Counted from the stretch's first letter, positions 25,023 through 33,540 are shown. The stretch is DNA of 64,000 bases from JBBTTE01 sp038064395 (GCA_038064395.1 JBBTTE010000004.1:1-64000), one strand, 5' to 3'. The notes: a model not told the origin generated them from the sequence alone. Numbers and translations: made by a program.

Positions 25023-25125
25023 TAAAACTGAGAGATTGCTGAGTAAGAGACGCTGAATATGCAGAGCACAAGCCACAGGCGAAGTGCCTCTGCGTGCGTC
25101 TCATCTCAGTAATTTGTCAGTTTTA
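25023..25125 (+). ncRNA. Candidate structured RNA element after ftsZ
   Basis: Starting five bases after the ftsZ stop, nested complementary segments form a long hairpin: ACTGAGA (25027-25033)/TCTCAGT (25104-25110), GAGACGC (25047-25053)/GCGTCTC (25096-25102) and GCAGAG+CAC (25061-25069)/GTG+CTCTGC (25084-25093). An outer 9-bp stem, TAAAACTGA (25023-25031)/TCAGTTTTA (25117-25125), competes with the first pair. There is no T run and no match to SRP, tmRNA or RNase P signatures. It could be an mRNA 3' element of ftsZ or a separate RNA. Confidence 0.45.
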
Positions 25126-25164
25126 ACCATAAATTTCGTATTAAATAATACACCAATAAATACC

Positions 25165-25193
25165 TTGCAAAACGCTACAGCTAGGGCTATATT
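25165..25193 (+). promoter_or_regulatory. nrdR promoter
   Basis: TTGCAA, 17 bases, TATATT. The small palindrome CACTATATGTG (25206-25216) lies at the expected transcription start. It vaguely resembles half of an NrdR box but falls short of the 16-bp consensus, so autoregulation is only a suggestion. Confidence 0.55.
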
Positions 25194-25278
25194 GGAACTA
25201 CGCAGCACTATATGTGGAAAATCAAATATCATATAGACAACAAAATGCTGAGTACATTTAATGGTAAGAGGAGGCAGC

Positions 25279-25746
25279 ATGAAATGCACTCAATGCCAAA
25301 GCGAAGATATCAAAGTGATAGAATCGCGAGACGTGGCAGAGGGCCAAGCAATTCGCCGCCGCCGTATGTGTAATAGTTGTAGCTATCGCTTCACAACTTA
25401 TGAACGCCTTGAAAGACCGCAACTTATCATCATTAAGAACGATGGTAAACGTGAATTATTCAACCGATCTAAGCTACTTGCAGGCCTATATAGAGCTTGC
25501 GAGAAGACACCAGTCACCAGCTTAGAACTCGAGAAAGTAGTCGCCGCGATTGAACAGGAACTTTATGCTTGTGGGGATCAAGAAGTTAAATCTACTCGCA
25601 TTGGCGAACTGGTGATGGAACAATTGGCAAGGCTAAATGAGGTTGCCTATGTACGTTTTGCTAGCGTCTACCGACGCTTTAAGGATATTGCCAGCTTCGA
25701 GCAAGAGCTATCCTTAGTCAAGCAGGGCAAACATATAGCAGCTTAG
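25279..25746 (+). CDS. nrdR: Transcriptional repressor NrdR
   Basis: 155 residues from the ATG at 25279, which has AGGAGG seven bases upstream. The longer frame from 25261 includes that site. The N-terminal zinc ribbon is MKCTQC...MCNSC (residues 3, 6, 31 and 34), followed by the ATP-cone (about 48-138, PQLIIIKNDGKRELFNRSKLLAGLYRAC). NrdR senses (d)ATP and represses ribonucleotide reductase genes. nrdJ lies 90 bases downstream on the same strand, so the regulator is next to its expected target. Confidence 0.93.
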   Translation: MKCTQCQSEDIKVIESRDVAEGQAIRRRRMCNSCSYRFTTYERLERPQLIIIKNDGKRELFNRSKLLAGLYRACEKTPVTSLELEKVVAAIEQELYACGDQEVKSTRIGELVMEQLARLNEVAYVRFASVYRRFKDIASFEQELSLVKQGKHIAA

Positions 25747-25836
25747 CGATTACAGTTTTTGAGAGCGCAGTAATCGTTCAAACTCCAAACAAAAATATTA
25801 AAACAATCAAAATCTAAGGGAGTGAGGGATACAACA

Positions 25837-28662
25837 ATGGGACAAACAACTAGCCTAGGGGTAGAGCGGCTTTTTACCCCCGCAAAATCGAAAGCTTACG
25901 ACCAACTCAAGTGGTCAAAGAAAGATTCAATTATTAAGAACCCAATGAGCGATACGCCAGTCTTTGAGCAAAAAGGCGTGGAATTCCCAGAGGGCTGGTC
26001 CCTGAATGCTATCAATATTGTGGCTCAGAAGTACTTTAGCGGTACTCCAGGCTCTAAGGAGCGCGAGAGTTCCCTTAAGCACCTTATTGACCGCGTTGTT
26101 GACACGACAACACGTCAAGGTGTTCAAGAGGGTTATTTCAGCAGCGAAGTAGAAGCCGAAGACTTCCGTGAAGAGCTTAAGTACATCCTTGCGACGCAGC
26201 GTGCGGCCTTTAACAGCCCTGTCTGGTTTAACATCGGTGTGCCAGAGCGAGCTCAGCAGGCTAGCGCTTGTTTCATCCTCGGTATCGAAGACACCATGCC
26301 AGCTATTCTTAACTGGTACGTCGAAGAAGGTATGATCTTCAAGGGCGGCTCAGGCTCAGGTATTAATATTAGTCCTATTAGATCTTCAGTAGAACAGCTA
26401 GGTAAGAGCGCTGGTACCGCCAGTGGTCCACTTAGCTTCATGCGTGGTGCCGATGCTAGCGCCGGTGCTATTAAGAGTGGTGGTAAGACCCGCCGTGCTG
26501 CTAAGATGGTCATCCTGAACGCTGATCACCCAGATATAGAAGAGTTTATCTGGAGTAAGGCGATCGAAGAGCGCAAAGCTCGTGATCTGCAGACCCTAGG
26601 CTGGGACATGAGCCTAGATGGCAAAGACTCCTTCAGCGTCCAGTACCAGAATGCTAACATTTCGATGCGTGTAACAGATGACTTCATGCAAGCCGTGCAG
26701 GACGATGACGACTGGGATCTTCGGGCTGTAACTGATGGCCGACCAGTCAAAACTGTCAAAGCCCGTGATCTATTCCGTCAGTTCTCAGAGGCGGCATGGG
26801 AGTGTGCTGACCCCGGGATGCAGTTCGACACCACGATTAACAAGTGGCACACGACACCTAACCAAGGTCGCATCAACGGTTCTAACCCGTGTAGTGAGTA
26901 CATGCACCTCGATAACTCAGCTTGTAACCTAGCTAGTTTGAACCTGCTTAAGTACCTTAAGGAAGACAATACTTTCGACATTAAGTCTTTCATCCACTCT
27001 GTTGAGTTGATATTTACCGCTCAAGAAATCTTGGTCGGCTACAGTGAGTATCCAACCGAATCTATTACTAAGACTGCCAAGGCTTACCGTGAACTAGGCA
27101 TCGGCTACGCTAACCTAGGTGCACTACTAATGGCTCTAGGCCTACCATATGACTCTGATGAAGGCCGTGCTATCGCTGCCAGCATCACCGCTCTAATGAC
27201 AGGACAGAGCTACGCTACTAGCGCCAAGGTTGCTAAGCGTATTGGTCCATTTGCTGGCTTCAGCAAGGACCGCGAAGGTACGCTTAACGTTCTGCGCATG
27301 CACCGTGCTGAAGTTTCTAAGATTGACGCCTCTCTAGTGCCTGAAGAGTTGCTTAGTGCAGCTGCCAGCGCATGGGATGAAGCTGTTGAATTAGGTGAGC
27401 TTTACGGTGTTCGTAACTCTCAGGCCTCAGTTCTTGCCCCAACCGGCACCATCGGTCTGATGATGGACTGTGACACCACAGGTATTGAGCCTGACCTCGG
27501 ACTCGTTAAGGTTAAGAAGCTAGTCGGCGGCGGTACTATGAGTATCGTTAACCAGACTGTGCCACGAGCTCTTAAGATTCTGGGCTACACCAAGCCACAG
27601 ATCAGTGACATCATTGAATACATCGACACCGAGAAGACTATTCTTGGCGCACCACACCTGAAGAAAGAGCACGAAGCTGTCTTCGCTTGCTCAATGGGTG
27701 ATAATTCCATCCACTATCTTGGCCACGTCAAGATGATGGCGGCTGTCCAGCCTTTCCTAAGCGGTGCTATCAGCAAGACCGTCAACATGCCAGAAGAGGC
27801 TACTGTTGAAGACATCGAACAGATTCACATTGACTCATGGAAGATGGGCCTCAAGGCTGTTGCTATCTACCGTGACAACTGTAAGGTCGCTCAGCCACTT
27901 AGCATGGCTAAGAAGGACGGTGCCACAACTGACGCTCCTGTAGCTGCCGCACCGGCCGCCGCCGAAGCTTGGGGAGACCAAGTCGTCCTCAAGGGTGCAG
28001 TCCGTCGTAAGTTACCACGAGTCCGCAATAGCCGAACTTACAAGTTCCAGATTGCTGACCTAGAAGGTTACTTCACCATCGGTGAATACGAAGATGGCAC
28101 CCCTGGCGAACTATTCATCAGCGTTAGCAAGCAGGGCTCAACCCTGTCTGGCCTAATGGACTCGTTCGCAATCAGTGTTAGTCACGGTTTGCAGTTCGGT
28201 GTACCGCTCAAGAGCTACGTTAAGACTCTACGTGGCACAAGTTTCGCTCCATCAGGTATGACTGATGACAGCGAAATCCGTACCGCTAGCTCGATCACAG
28301 ACTACATCTTCCGACGACTAGCTCTAGATTACTTGAGCTTTGACGATCGCCTAGAACTTGGTATGGCATCTATTGATGACATGCCAGATGTCCAGACTAC
28401 TCTGATAGAAGAAGCTCTAGCACCTGTAGTCGAAGCCCCAGTTAAGCTAGCTAAGGTTGCCAAGCGTGCTGCTCAAGCATTGCCCACGCCTGCAATAATT
28501 TCGCCACCAGTTAGTGAAGCACCAGCCATCGTCACTGAAGAGGCAAGCGTCACCGTAGGTGATTCAACCGCACCTCTCTGTTACAACTGCGGTAACCAGA
28601 CTCAACGAGCAGGTAGCTGCTACGTCTGTACTTCCTGCGGCTCTACTACTGGCTGTAGCTAG
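25837..28662 (+). CDS. nrdJ: Adenosylcobalamin-dependent (class II) ribonucleotide reductase
   Basis: 941 residues from the ATG at 25837 (GAGGG eight bases ahead; the GTG at 25822 is less likely). It reduces ribonucleotides to deoxyribonucleotides with coenzyme B12, using no oxygen and no small subunit. ACFILGIEDTMP (one redox Cys), NPCSEYMHLDNSACNLASLNL (radical region with the active-site Cys) and the phosphate-binding loop SVLAPTGTIGLMMDCDTTG are visible. An Ala/Pro-rich linker leads to a C-terminal Cys cluster (CYNCGNQ...CYVCTSCGSTTGC), likely the redox tail. It has no ATP-cone of its own. No cobalamin riboswitch is seen upstream. A hairpin CGATTAC/GTAATCG (25747-25776) lies between nrdR and nrdJ. 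Confidence 0.94.
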   Translation: MGQTTSLGVERLFTPAKSKAYDQLKWSKKDSIIKNPMSDTPVFEQKGVEFPEGWSLNAINIVAQKYFSGTPGSKERESSLKHLIDRVVDTTTRQGVQEGYFSSEVEAEDFREELKYILATQRAAFNSPVWFNIGVPERAQQASACFILGIEDTMPAILNWYVEEGMIFKGGSGSGINISPIRSSVEQLGKSAGTASGPLSFMRGADASAGAIKSGGKTRRAAKMVILNADHPDIEEFIWSKAIEERKARDLQTLGWDMSLDGKDSFSVQYQNANISMRVTDDFMQAVQDDDDWDLRAVTDGRPVKTVKARDLFRQFSEAAWECADPGMQFDTTINKWHTTPNQGRINGSNPCSEYMHLDNSACNLASLNLLKYLKEDNTFDIKSFIHSVELIFTAQEILVGYSEYPTESITKTAKAYRELGIGYANLGALLMALGLPYDSDEGRAIAASITALMTGQSYATSAKVAKRIGPFAGFSKDREGTLNVLRMHRAEVSKIDASLVPEELLSAAASAWDEAVELGELYGVRNSQASVLAPTGTIGLMMDCDTTGIEPDLGLVKVKKLVGGGTMSIVNQTVPRALKILGYTKPQISDIIEYIDTEKTILGAPHLKKEHEAVFACSMGDNSIHYLGHVKMMAAVQPFLSGAISKTVNMPEEATVEDIEQIHIDSWKMGLKAVAIYRDNCKVAQPLSMAKKDGATTDAPVAAAPAAAEAWGDQVVLKGAVRRKLPRVRNSRTYKFQIADLEGYFTIGEYEDGTPGELFISVSKQGSTLSGLMDSFAISVSHGLQFGVPLKSYVKTLRGTSFAPSGMTDDSEIRTASSITDYIFRRLALDYLSFDDRLELGMASIDDMPDVQTTLIEEALAPVVEAPVKLAKVAKRAAQALPTPAIISPPVSEAPAIVTEEASVTVGDSTAPLCYNCGNQTQRAGSCYVCTSCGSTTGCS

Positions 28663-28663
28663 A

Positions 28664-29470
28664 CTATCTGGCTACAAAGCCACGACTAGCGAAGAAAAGC
28701 GGTTTTTCTGTAAGACCTAGCTTGCGATGATAGCTATTCCAGCCCACGGAGCCAATCGCTTTTGGTATGAGTCCAGGTATCGTGGATCGACACACCACTT
28801 GGTTAACAAGCTCGGAATGTTCTTGATCGTTGATGCCCGGTCGGCTAATTCCGACTGAACTATGAAAAGCATTTATGGCAATATGAGATTCCATAATGCT
28901 TTGTGGCTTAACAGCTTCGAAGGTGTCATCGGCACCGTTTAGGTTGCCATCGGCAAGTTCAGTGGCTGGTCTTGTGTCGAATTCGCTGTCTATTGTCCAA
29001 ATAATCCCAGAATCTTCGACTGCATTGCCAGATTCCAGGAGTGCTTCGGTCAGATCTTTGCGGCGTCCGATGCCGCCGTCAGGTAGTTTGTAGCCAAAGA
29101 CATACGACGGCTGGCTAGGATATTGGCCTTGGGTAGGTATTCTAATACTTCGGTCAGGTGTTTCCGAGCTGAGCAGTCTTTTGTACGTCCACGTCTCGTA
29201 AGGAGTCCAGAGTTCACCGCCAGCCATTGCTTCAGCTCCAGCCAGGTCAGTGAAGGGCGCAAACATCAATCTGTCGCCCGCAGTGCTAGTTTCGCCTGCT
29301 TCCATGGTCATGCCCTGAGCTTCTCGTACGCTGCTGAACTTAGGCGGCCTAAACCCCACACTATTCCAGTAGGCAGCCACAACTCCGTAAGCTGCCTCGG
29401 GAGACATGGCTGCTTCGCGGTCCAAGAACTCTCCCACGCCATTCTCAAAATGAATACTAGATAAACTCAT
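28664..29470 (-). CDS. Hypothetical protein, second gene behind the attenuator
   Basis: 268 residues from the ATG at 29470, chosen because GAGGAG lies six bases ahead; the in-frame ATG at 29482 would overlap the upstream gene's end. No membrane helix or known domain is seen. The protein is mixed alpha/beta with an aromatic-rich patch (AAYWNSVGFRPPKF) and a C-terminal segment SVGWNSYHRKLGLTEKPLFFASRGF. It is co-directional with the 74-residue gene, with a 12-base gap. It ends one base from the nrdJ stop (convergent). Confidence 0.6.
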   Translation of the reverse strand: MSLSSIHFENGVGEFLDREAAMSPEAAYGVVAAYWNSVGFRPPKFSSVREAQGMTMEAGETSTAGDRLMFAPFTDLAGAEAMAGGELWTPYETWTYKRLLSSETPDRSIRIPTQGQYPSQPSYVFGYKLPDGGIGRRKDLTEALLESGNAVEDSGIIWTIDSEFDTRPATELADGNLNGADDTFEAVKPQSIMESHIAINAFHSSVGISRPGINDQEHSELVNQVVCRSTIPGLIPKAIGSVGWNSYHRKLGLTEKPLFFASRGFVAR

Positions 29471-29482
29471 ATATCTCCTCAA

Positions 29483-29707
29483 TTAAGCTGGTTTAGTTAT
29501 CATAAAGCGATCTATGGCTTTAGGTGCCGAGCGCTTAGGAAGTGCGGCAGGGATTTCTCCAGCATAAGATATGCCAGCCGAAACAGCATCGGCATCCTCA
29601 ACCTCATTAGCCAAGACTGTTCCGCCGATTGCTTGAGTCGTTTCAGCAGTGGCGGGCTCTCTTGCTACTATCTCGAATTCTGTTTCTCCATCGTATCCGT
29701 ATTCCAT
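29483..29707 (-). CDS. Hypothetical 74-aa protein directly behind the attenuator
   Basis: A small acidic protein of 74 residues, not recognised. It is rich in Ala, Glu and Thr up to residue 55 and has a basic, Pro-containing end (LPKRSAPKAIDRFMITKP). GAGAGGAAA precedes the ATG, and this ribosome binding site starts three bases after the terminator T run at 29722-29730. It is the first gene of the two-gene unit controlled by the leader at 29722-29916. Confidence 0.6.
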   Translation of the reverse strand: MEYGYDGETEFEIVAREPATAETTQAIGGTVLANEVEDADAVSAGISYAGEIPAALPKRSAPKAIDRFMITKPA

Positions 29708-29721
29708 AAGTACTTTCCTCT

Positions 29722-29757
29722 CAAATTAAAAATCAGGTCTTCGGTTGAAGCCTGATT
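29722..29757 (-). terminator. Intrinsic terminator in front of the 29707 start codon
   Basis: On the minus strand, AATCAGG-CTTC and GAAG-(A)-CCTGATT pair around an AACC loop and are followed by TTTTTAATTT. It lies upstream of, not after, the gene at 29483-29707, which is the arrangement of a transcription attenuator or riboswitch expression platform. Confidence 0.8.
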
Positions 29758-29881
29758 GAGTTGTCTGGGTTGCGCTGAAGCCGCGAAATTCGCGGGCTAG
29801 GCTTCAACCATGATGAAGCGCAACCCCTTAAGGTTGAGGAGGAGAAGATCCAACTGTTGCTTCATGGTCTCAGTCATACTG
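29758..29881 (-). promoter_or_regulatory. Attenuator-type leader RNA with alternative stems
   Basis: Read on the minus strand. GGGTTGCGCT (29826-29817) pairs with AGCGCAACCC (29776-29767). Inside that stem, GAAGCC (29805-29800) pairs with GGCTTC (29782-29777), and CCGCGAA/TTCGCGG form an alternative hairpin. GGTTGAAGCCT (29809-29799) is also perfectly complementary over 11 bases to AGGCTTCAACC (29753-29743), the ascending arm and loop of the terminator. An antiterminator and the terminator are therefore mutually exclusive. A smaller CAACC/GGTTG hairpin (29836-29821) competes with the first stem. Confidence 0.7.
29797..29877 (-). CDS. Leu-rich leader peptide (26 codons)
   Basis: The frame runs ATG 29877 to TAG 29797 and encodes a 26-residue peptide with seven Leu in eleven positions (QLDLLLLNLKGL, codons TTG, CTT, CTC three times, CTT, TTG). 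The -10 box ends ten bases before this ATG, matching the leaderless starts of neighbouring genes. An in-frame ATG further up (29907) would lie before the promoter's spacer and is not preferred. The last codons GTT GAA GCC and the stop form the antiterminator strand, so ribosome position would decide which hairpin forms. This is an inference from layout. Confidence 0.55.
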   Translation of the reverse strand: MTETMKQQLDLLLLNLKGLRFIMVEA

Positions 29882-29887
29882 TCATCT

Positions 29888-29916
29888 GTTATATCATAGC
29901 TATACATCTAGAGCAA
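29888..29916 (-). promoter_or_regulatory. Promoter of the attenuator transcript
   Basis: On the minus strand, TTGCTC (29916-29911), 17 bases, TATAAC (29893-29888). Transcription should start near 29881. Confidence 0.6.
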
Positions 29917-29955
29917 CCTTTCAGACTTACGCTGCTTATGTTATATTAACCTAAT

Positions 29956-30222
29956 ATGAAAGTCCTGATCATCTATCGTCCTAACTCAGAACATGGCAGG
30001 CTGATAGAAGAGTTTATCCACGAATACCAGACCCGTCACACCTCTGATCATCTCGAGGTTCTCAGTATAGACACCAGAGAAGGCAGTGCTACAGCTACAC
30101 TCTATGACGTCATGTCTTATCCCGCTATTCTAGTGTTGCAGACTGATGGTTACGTGCAGAAGATCTGGCAAGGTGATACTCTACCGCTTATGGAAGAAGT
30201 CGCCTCTTACGCCCGCGCCTAG
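29956..30222 (+). CDS. Thioredoxin-fold protein without active cysteines
   Basis: 88 residues. The end of a thioredoxin fold is clear: LEVLSIDTREGSATATLYDVMSYPAILVLQTDGYVQKIWQGDTLP, with the cis-Pro loop (YPAILV, about 56-61), the following strand and a final helix. The CxxC motif is absent, with no Cys at all, so a redox function is excluded and a binding or scaffold role is more likely. A TATATT box ends eight bases before the ATG. It is divergent from the attenuator promoter. The ileS promoter lies inside its last codons. Confidence 0.65.
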   Translation: MKVLIIYRPNSEHGRLIEEFIHEYQTRHTSDHLEVLSIDTREGSATATLYDVMSYPAILVLQTDGYVQKIWQGDTLPLMEEVASYARA

Positions 30223-30235
30223 GCTTTGTTATACT
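30207..30235 (+). promoter_or_regulatory. ileS promoter
   Basis: TTACGC, 17 bases, TATACT, seven bases to the ATG at 30243. It predicts a leaderless ileS mRNA. Confidence 0.6.
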
Positions 30236-30242
30236 TCAACAG

Positions 30243-33185
30243 ATGAAGTTCAAGAAGAATACCCGCCGCAAGGCACTGGAGTACGAGAAAGACCTCGTTA
30301 CTTATTGGAAACAGAACAAGACTTTTGAGAAGTCTGTTAAGATGCGCCCCAAGGATGATGCCTATGTATTCTACGATGGCCCACCTTTCATAACAGGGGT
30401 GCCACACGCAGGAACGCTGCTTTCGAGCATTATTAAGGACGCCGTACCACGCTATCAAACCATGAAGGGCAAGCGCGTCGAGCGTGTCTGGGGTTGGGAT
30501 TGTCACGGTTTGCCGGCCGAGGTGTTTACGGAGCAGAAACTTGGCATAACAGATAAGCGTGATATCGGGACCAAGGTTAGCCTGGAAGATTACATCAATA
30601 CTTGCCGCGCCAATATGGTTCAAACCGGCAGCGAGTGGGAGGACACAATCGATCGTATAGGCCGCTGGGTCGACTTTGCTGGTGCATACAAGACAATGGA
30701 CAAGAATTATATGGAATCGGTCTGGTGGGCCTTCCAGAAGCTCTACGAGGCTAACAAAATCTATGAAGGTGAGCGAGTCCTGCTATATTGCCCGCGCGAC
30801 GCCACACCAATCAGTAAATCCGAGGTGACGATGGATAATTCCTATCAAGACGTGACCGATCCGTCGGCCTACGTTAAGTTCGGCCTATTAGGCGACGACC
30901 CCAAGCAAAAACCCGAGAAGTATCTGTTAGCATGGACAACTACCCCTTGGACTCTATCGGCCAACACCGCCTTGGCAGTTGGTTCAGACGTAGAATATGC
31001 AGAAGTTGAAGTCGGTGGCGAGGTGTTGATCATCGCCAAAGACCTTGTCGCTAAGGTCTTAACAGATGAGAAGCACAACCCTCTAGATTATGAAATCAAG
31101 AAGACCTACAAGGGCAAACAACTAGTCGGCAAGCAATACCTAGAGCTTGATGTCAGTGATGGTGCTCTCTGTGTTGATGATCAGAACGGCAACGAGTACA
31201 AGATCTGGGCAGCTGACTTCGTTAACACCGAAGACGGTACTGGCATTGTTCATATCGCACCAGCCTACGGTGAGGACGATTACACTCTAGCTAAGGCAAA
31301 TGACATTCCGCTAGTCATGACTACCAACGAGGAAGGTGAGTATCTTGGTGGTGACTGGCAAGGCCAACAGGTCTGGGAAGTTAACAAAACAATCGCCAAA
31401 GCCCTCCTCGAGAAGGGCACAGTCTGGAAAATCGACTACATCCGCCACAGCTATCCGCACTGTCACCGCTGTGGCACCAAGCTTATCTACCGAGCTCACC
31501 CCAGTTGGTTCATGGATATTGCTGGCCAACGTGAGGCAATGCTCGAGCAAAACGCCGATATAAACTGGTTCCCGCAGCACATCAAGCAGGGGCGGTTCGC
31601 CAAGACAGTCGAGACCGCACCAGACTGGAATCTAAGCCGTGATCGCTTCTGGGCGACAGCTATGCCGGTCTGGAAGGGCACGGACAAGGACGGCAAAGAA
31701 CACATCAAGGTCATTGGTTCGTACTCAGAATTACAACAACTATCAGGGGTCACATTGGAAGATTACCACAGGCCTTGGGTTGATGATGTCACATTTACAA
31801 TAGATGATATTGAATACAAAAGAATCGACAAGGTGCTAGATTGCTGGTTCGAAAGTGGCTCGATGCCATTTGCCCAGTTCCACTATCCATTTGAGAATGT
31901 CGAGAAATTCGAGCAGAACTTCCCAGGTGATTTCATCGCCGAGTATGTGTCACAGGTGAGAGCATGGTTCTATTACTTGCATGTTGTTTCGGTTGGCTTG
32001 TTCGGCAAGAACTCCTTCAAGAACGTAGTTGTAACAGGTACGTTAGCTGGTAATGATGGCCGCAAGATGAGTAAGAGCTTCGGCAACTTTACCGATCCTA
32101 ACGAGCTGATGGATAAGTATAGCGCCGATAGTCTGCGCTTTTTGCTGCTTAGCTCGCCAGTTCTGAACGCCGAAGATTTCTCCCTACAAGATAAGGAAGT
32201 CGGCGATGTCTCTCGTAAGCTGAGTATGATCTGGAATATGTACGATTTCTTCAGTCTGTACGCTGATGTTGACGGCTGGGAATGGGACGGCAAGCTCGAT
32301 GATCCGACACCCGAACTCGAGAACCCTCTAGATAAGTGGATCGTCAGCCGTGTTCACCAGCTCAATCAAGAAGTCGACAAGCATATGCAGGCCTACGACC
32401 TACCAAACGCTCTCAAGCCGATCCTGCCGTTTGTAGACGACGCGAGCAATTGGTATGTCCGTCGCAGCCGAAAACGCTTCTGGAAGAGCGACAATGACTC
32501 AGACAAGGCCTCTGCCTACCGCACGCTGCACTATGTTCTGACGCAGCTGAGCATCATCATGGCGCCATTCACGCCTTTCCTATCCGAGGAACTCTATCGC
32601 CACCTGACTGGTGGCGAATCCGTTCACCTGCTTGATTGGCCTGAGTTCGGACACACCAACGAGCTACTAACAGATGACATGCAGGATCTTCGCGAGGCTA
32701 TCACGACAGCGCTTGCACAGCGGGCAGGAGCAAGTCTCAAGGTTCGACAACCGCTCAGCTCAATAACCGTGACGCCCAGACGACCAATTGCGCCTGAGTA
32801 TATTGACTTCTTCAAGGAGGTTCTCCAGGAAGAAGTCAATGTCAAAGAGGTCAAGCTAGAGACCGCCAGCGTTGGCGGCCAACTATCCGTTGTCCTCGAT
32901 CTAGAACTAACTCCAGAGCTCAAGCAAGAAGGCCTGATGCGCGAAGTGATTCGCCACGTCCAACAGTCTCGTAAGCACGCCGAACTAGAAGTCGATGATC
33001 GAATTGAACTCAGCCTGAGCACCGAAGCCGAAGAGCTAGAAGAGCTGCTTAAGAACTCCGAGTTAACAGATGTAATTGCCCAAGAGACACTTGCCAAATC
33101 GCTCAACAAGGCAACCAAAGACGCCTTTGAAGCCACCGTTAAGATCGACGGAGCTGAGCTTAAGATCGGTATAACCAAAGCCTAG
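30243..33185 (+). CDS. ileS: Isoleucyl-tRNA synthetase (eukaryote-like type)
   Basis: 980 residues. Class I signature: YDGPPFITGVPHAGTLL (about 36-52), where the HIGH-type motif reads HAGT rather than the HxGH usual in IleRS. GWDCHGLPAE follows. The editing domain (CP1) spans about 190-400. The motif PHCHRCGTKLIYRAHPSWFM (about 405-425) and the catalytic KMSKS in GRKMSKSFGNFTDP (about 608-621) follow, then the anticodon-binding domain and a C-terminal extension without the bacterial zinc finger. These traits fit the type 2, eukaryote-like IleRS, a type often insensitive to mupirocin. The start fits the abutting promoter. Confidence 0.95.
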   Translation: MKFKKNTRRKALEYEKDLVTYWKQNKTFEKSVKMRPKDDAYVFYDGPPFITGVPHAGTLLSSIIKDAVPRYQTMKGKRVERVWGWDCHGLPAEVFTEQKLGITDKRDIGTKVSLEDYINTCRANMVQTGSEWEDTIDRIGRWVDFAGAYKTMDKNYMESVWWAFQKLYEANKIYEGERVLLYCPRDATPISKSEVTMDNSYQDVTDPSAYVKFGLLGDDPKQKPEKYLLAWTTTPWTLSANTALAVGSDVEYAEVEVGGEVLIIAKDLVAKVLTDEKHNPLDYEIKKTYKGKQLVGKQYLELDVSDGALCVDDQNGNEYKIWAADFVNTEDGTGIVHIAPAYGEDDYTLAKANDIPLVMTTNEEGEYLGGDWQGQQVWEVNKTIAKALLEKGTVWKIDYIRHSYPHCHRCGTKLIYRAHPSWFMDIAGQREAMLEQNADINWFPQHIKQGRFAKTVETAPDWNLSRDRFWATAMPVWKGTDKDGKEHIKVIGSYSELQQLSGVTLEDYHRPWVDDVTFTIDDIEYKRIDKVLDCWFESGSMPFAQFHYPFENVEKFEQNFPGDFIAEYVSQVRAWFYYLHVVSVGLFGKNSFKNVVVTGTLAGNDGRKMSKSFGNFTDPNELMDKYSADSLRFLLLSSPVLNAEDFSLQDKEVGDVSRKLSMIWNMYDFFSLYADVDGWEWDGKLDDPTPELENPLDKWIVSRVHQLNQEVDKHMQAYDLPNALKPILPFVDDASNWYVRRSRKRFWKSDNDSDKASAYRTLHYVLTQLSIIMAPFTPFLSEELYRHLTGGESVHLLDWPEFGHTNELLTDDMQDLREAITTALAQRAGASLKVRQPLSSITVTPRRPIAPEYIDFFKEVLQEEVNVKEVKLETASVGGQLSVVLDLELTPELKQEGLMREVIRHVQQSRKHAELEVDDRIELSLSTEAEELEELLKNSELTDVIAQETLAKSLNKATKDAFEATVKIDGAELKIGITKA

Positions 33186-33187
33186 CC

Positions 33188-33216
33188 TTTACAGAGGCGG
33201 AGATTTTTGGTATTAT
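33188..33216 (+). promoter_or_regulatory. rplU promoter
   Basis: TTTACA, 17 bases, TATTAT, eleven bases to the ATG at 33228. Confidence 0.65.
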
Positions 33217-33227
33217 CTAACGACATC

Positions 33228-33536
33228 ATGAAAAAAGCAGTTATCCAAACCGGTGGCAAGCAATACCTCGTCAAAGAAGGTGAGATTCTTAAGGTAGAGC
33301 TCCTCAAGGCCGCCACTAATAAGGTCGACTTCGAAGCCTTACTTGTTATCGACGGCGACAAGACTACTGTCGGCACTCCGCTAGTCGACAAGGCTAAGGT
33401 AACCGCCGAAGTTCTAGAAGCCGATGTCCAAGCTGACAAGGTTACCTCCATCCGTTACAAGGCTAAGAAGCGTGTCCGTACAGTTCGTGGTCACCGCCAG
33501 CACCAGACCATCATCAAGATCGCCAAGATTGCTTAA
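33228..33536 (+). CDS. rplU: 50S ribosomal protein L21
   Basis: 102 residues from ATG 33228; the frame extends to 33207, but that start would lie inside the promoter. MKKAVIQTGGKQYLVKEGE is the classic L21 start, and KKRVRTVRGHRQHQTIIKI near the end matches the L21 signature. It binds 23S domain VI. rpmA (L27), its usual partner, does not follow. A small hairpin with a T run comes next, then 400 bases of non-coding DNA. Confidence 0.95.
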   Translation: MKKAVIQTGGKQYLVKEGEILKVELLKAATNKVDFEALLVIDGDKTTVGTPLVDKAKVTAEVLEADVQADKVTSIRYKAKKRVRTVRGHRQHQTIIKIAKIA

Positions 33537-33540
33537 TAAC

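Noticed and set aside
25747..25836. Cobalamin riboswitch before the B12-dependent reductase
   Set aside because: The gap is only 90 bases, holds one small hairpin and lacks the B12-box sequence.
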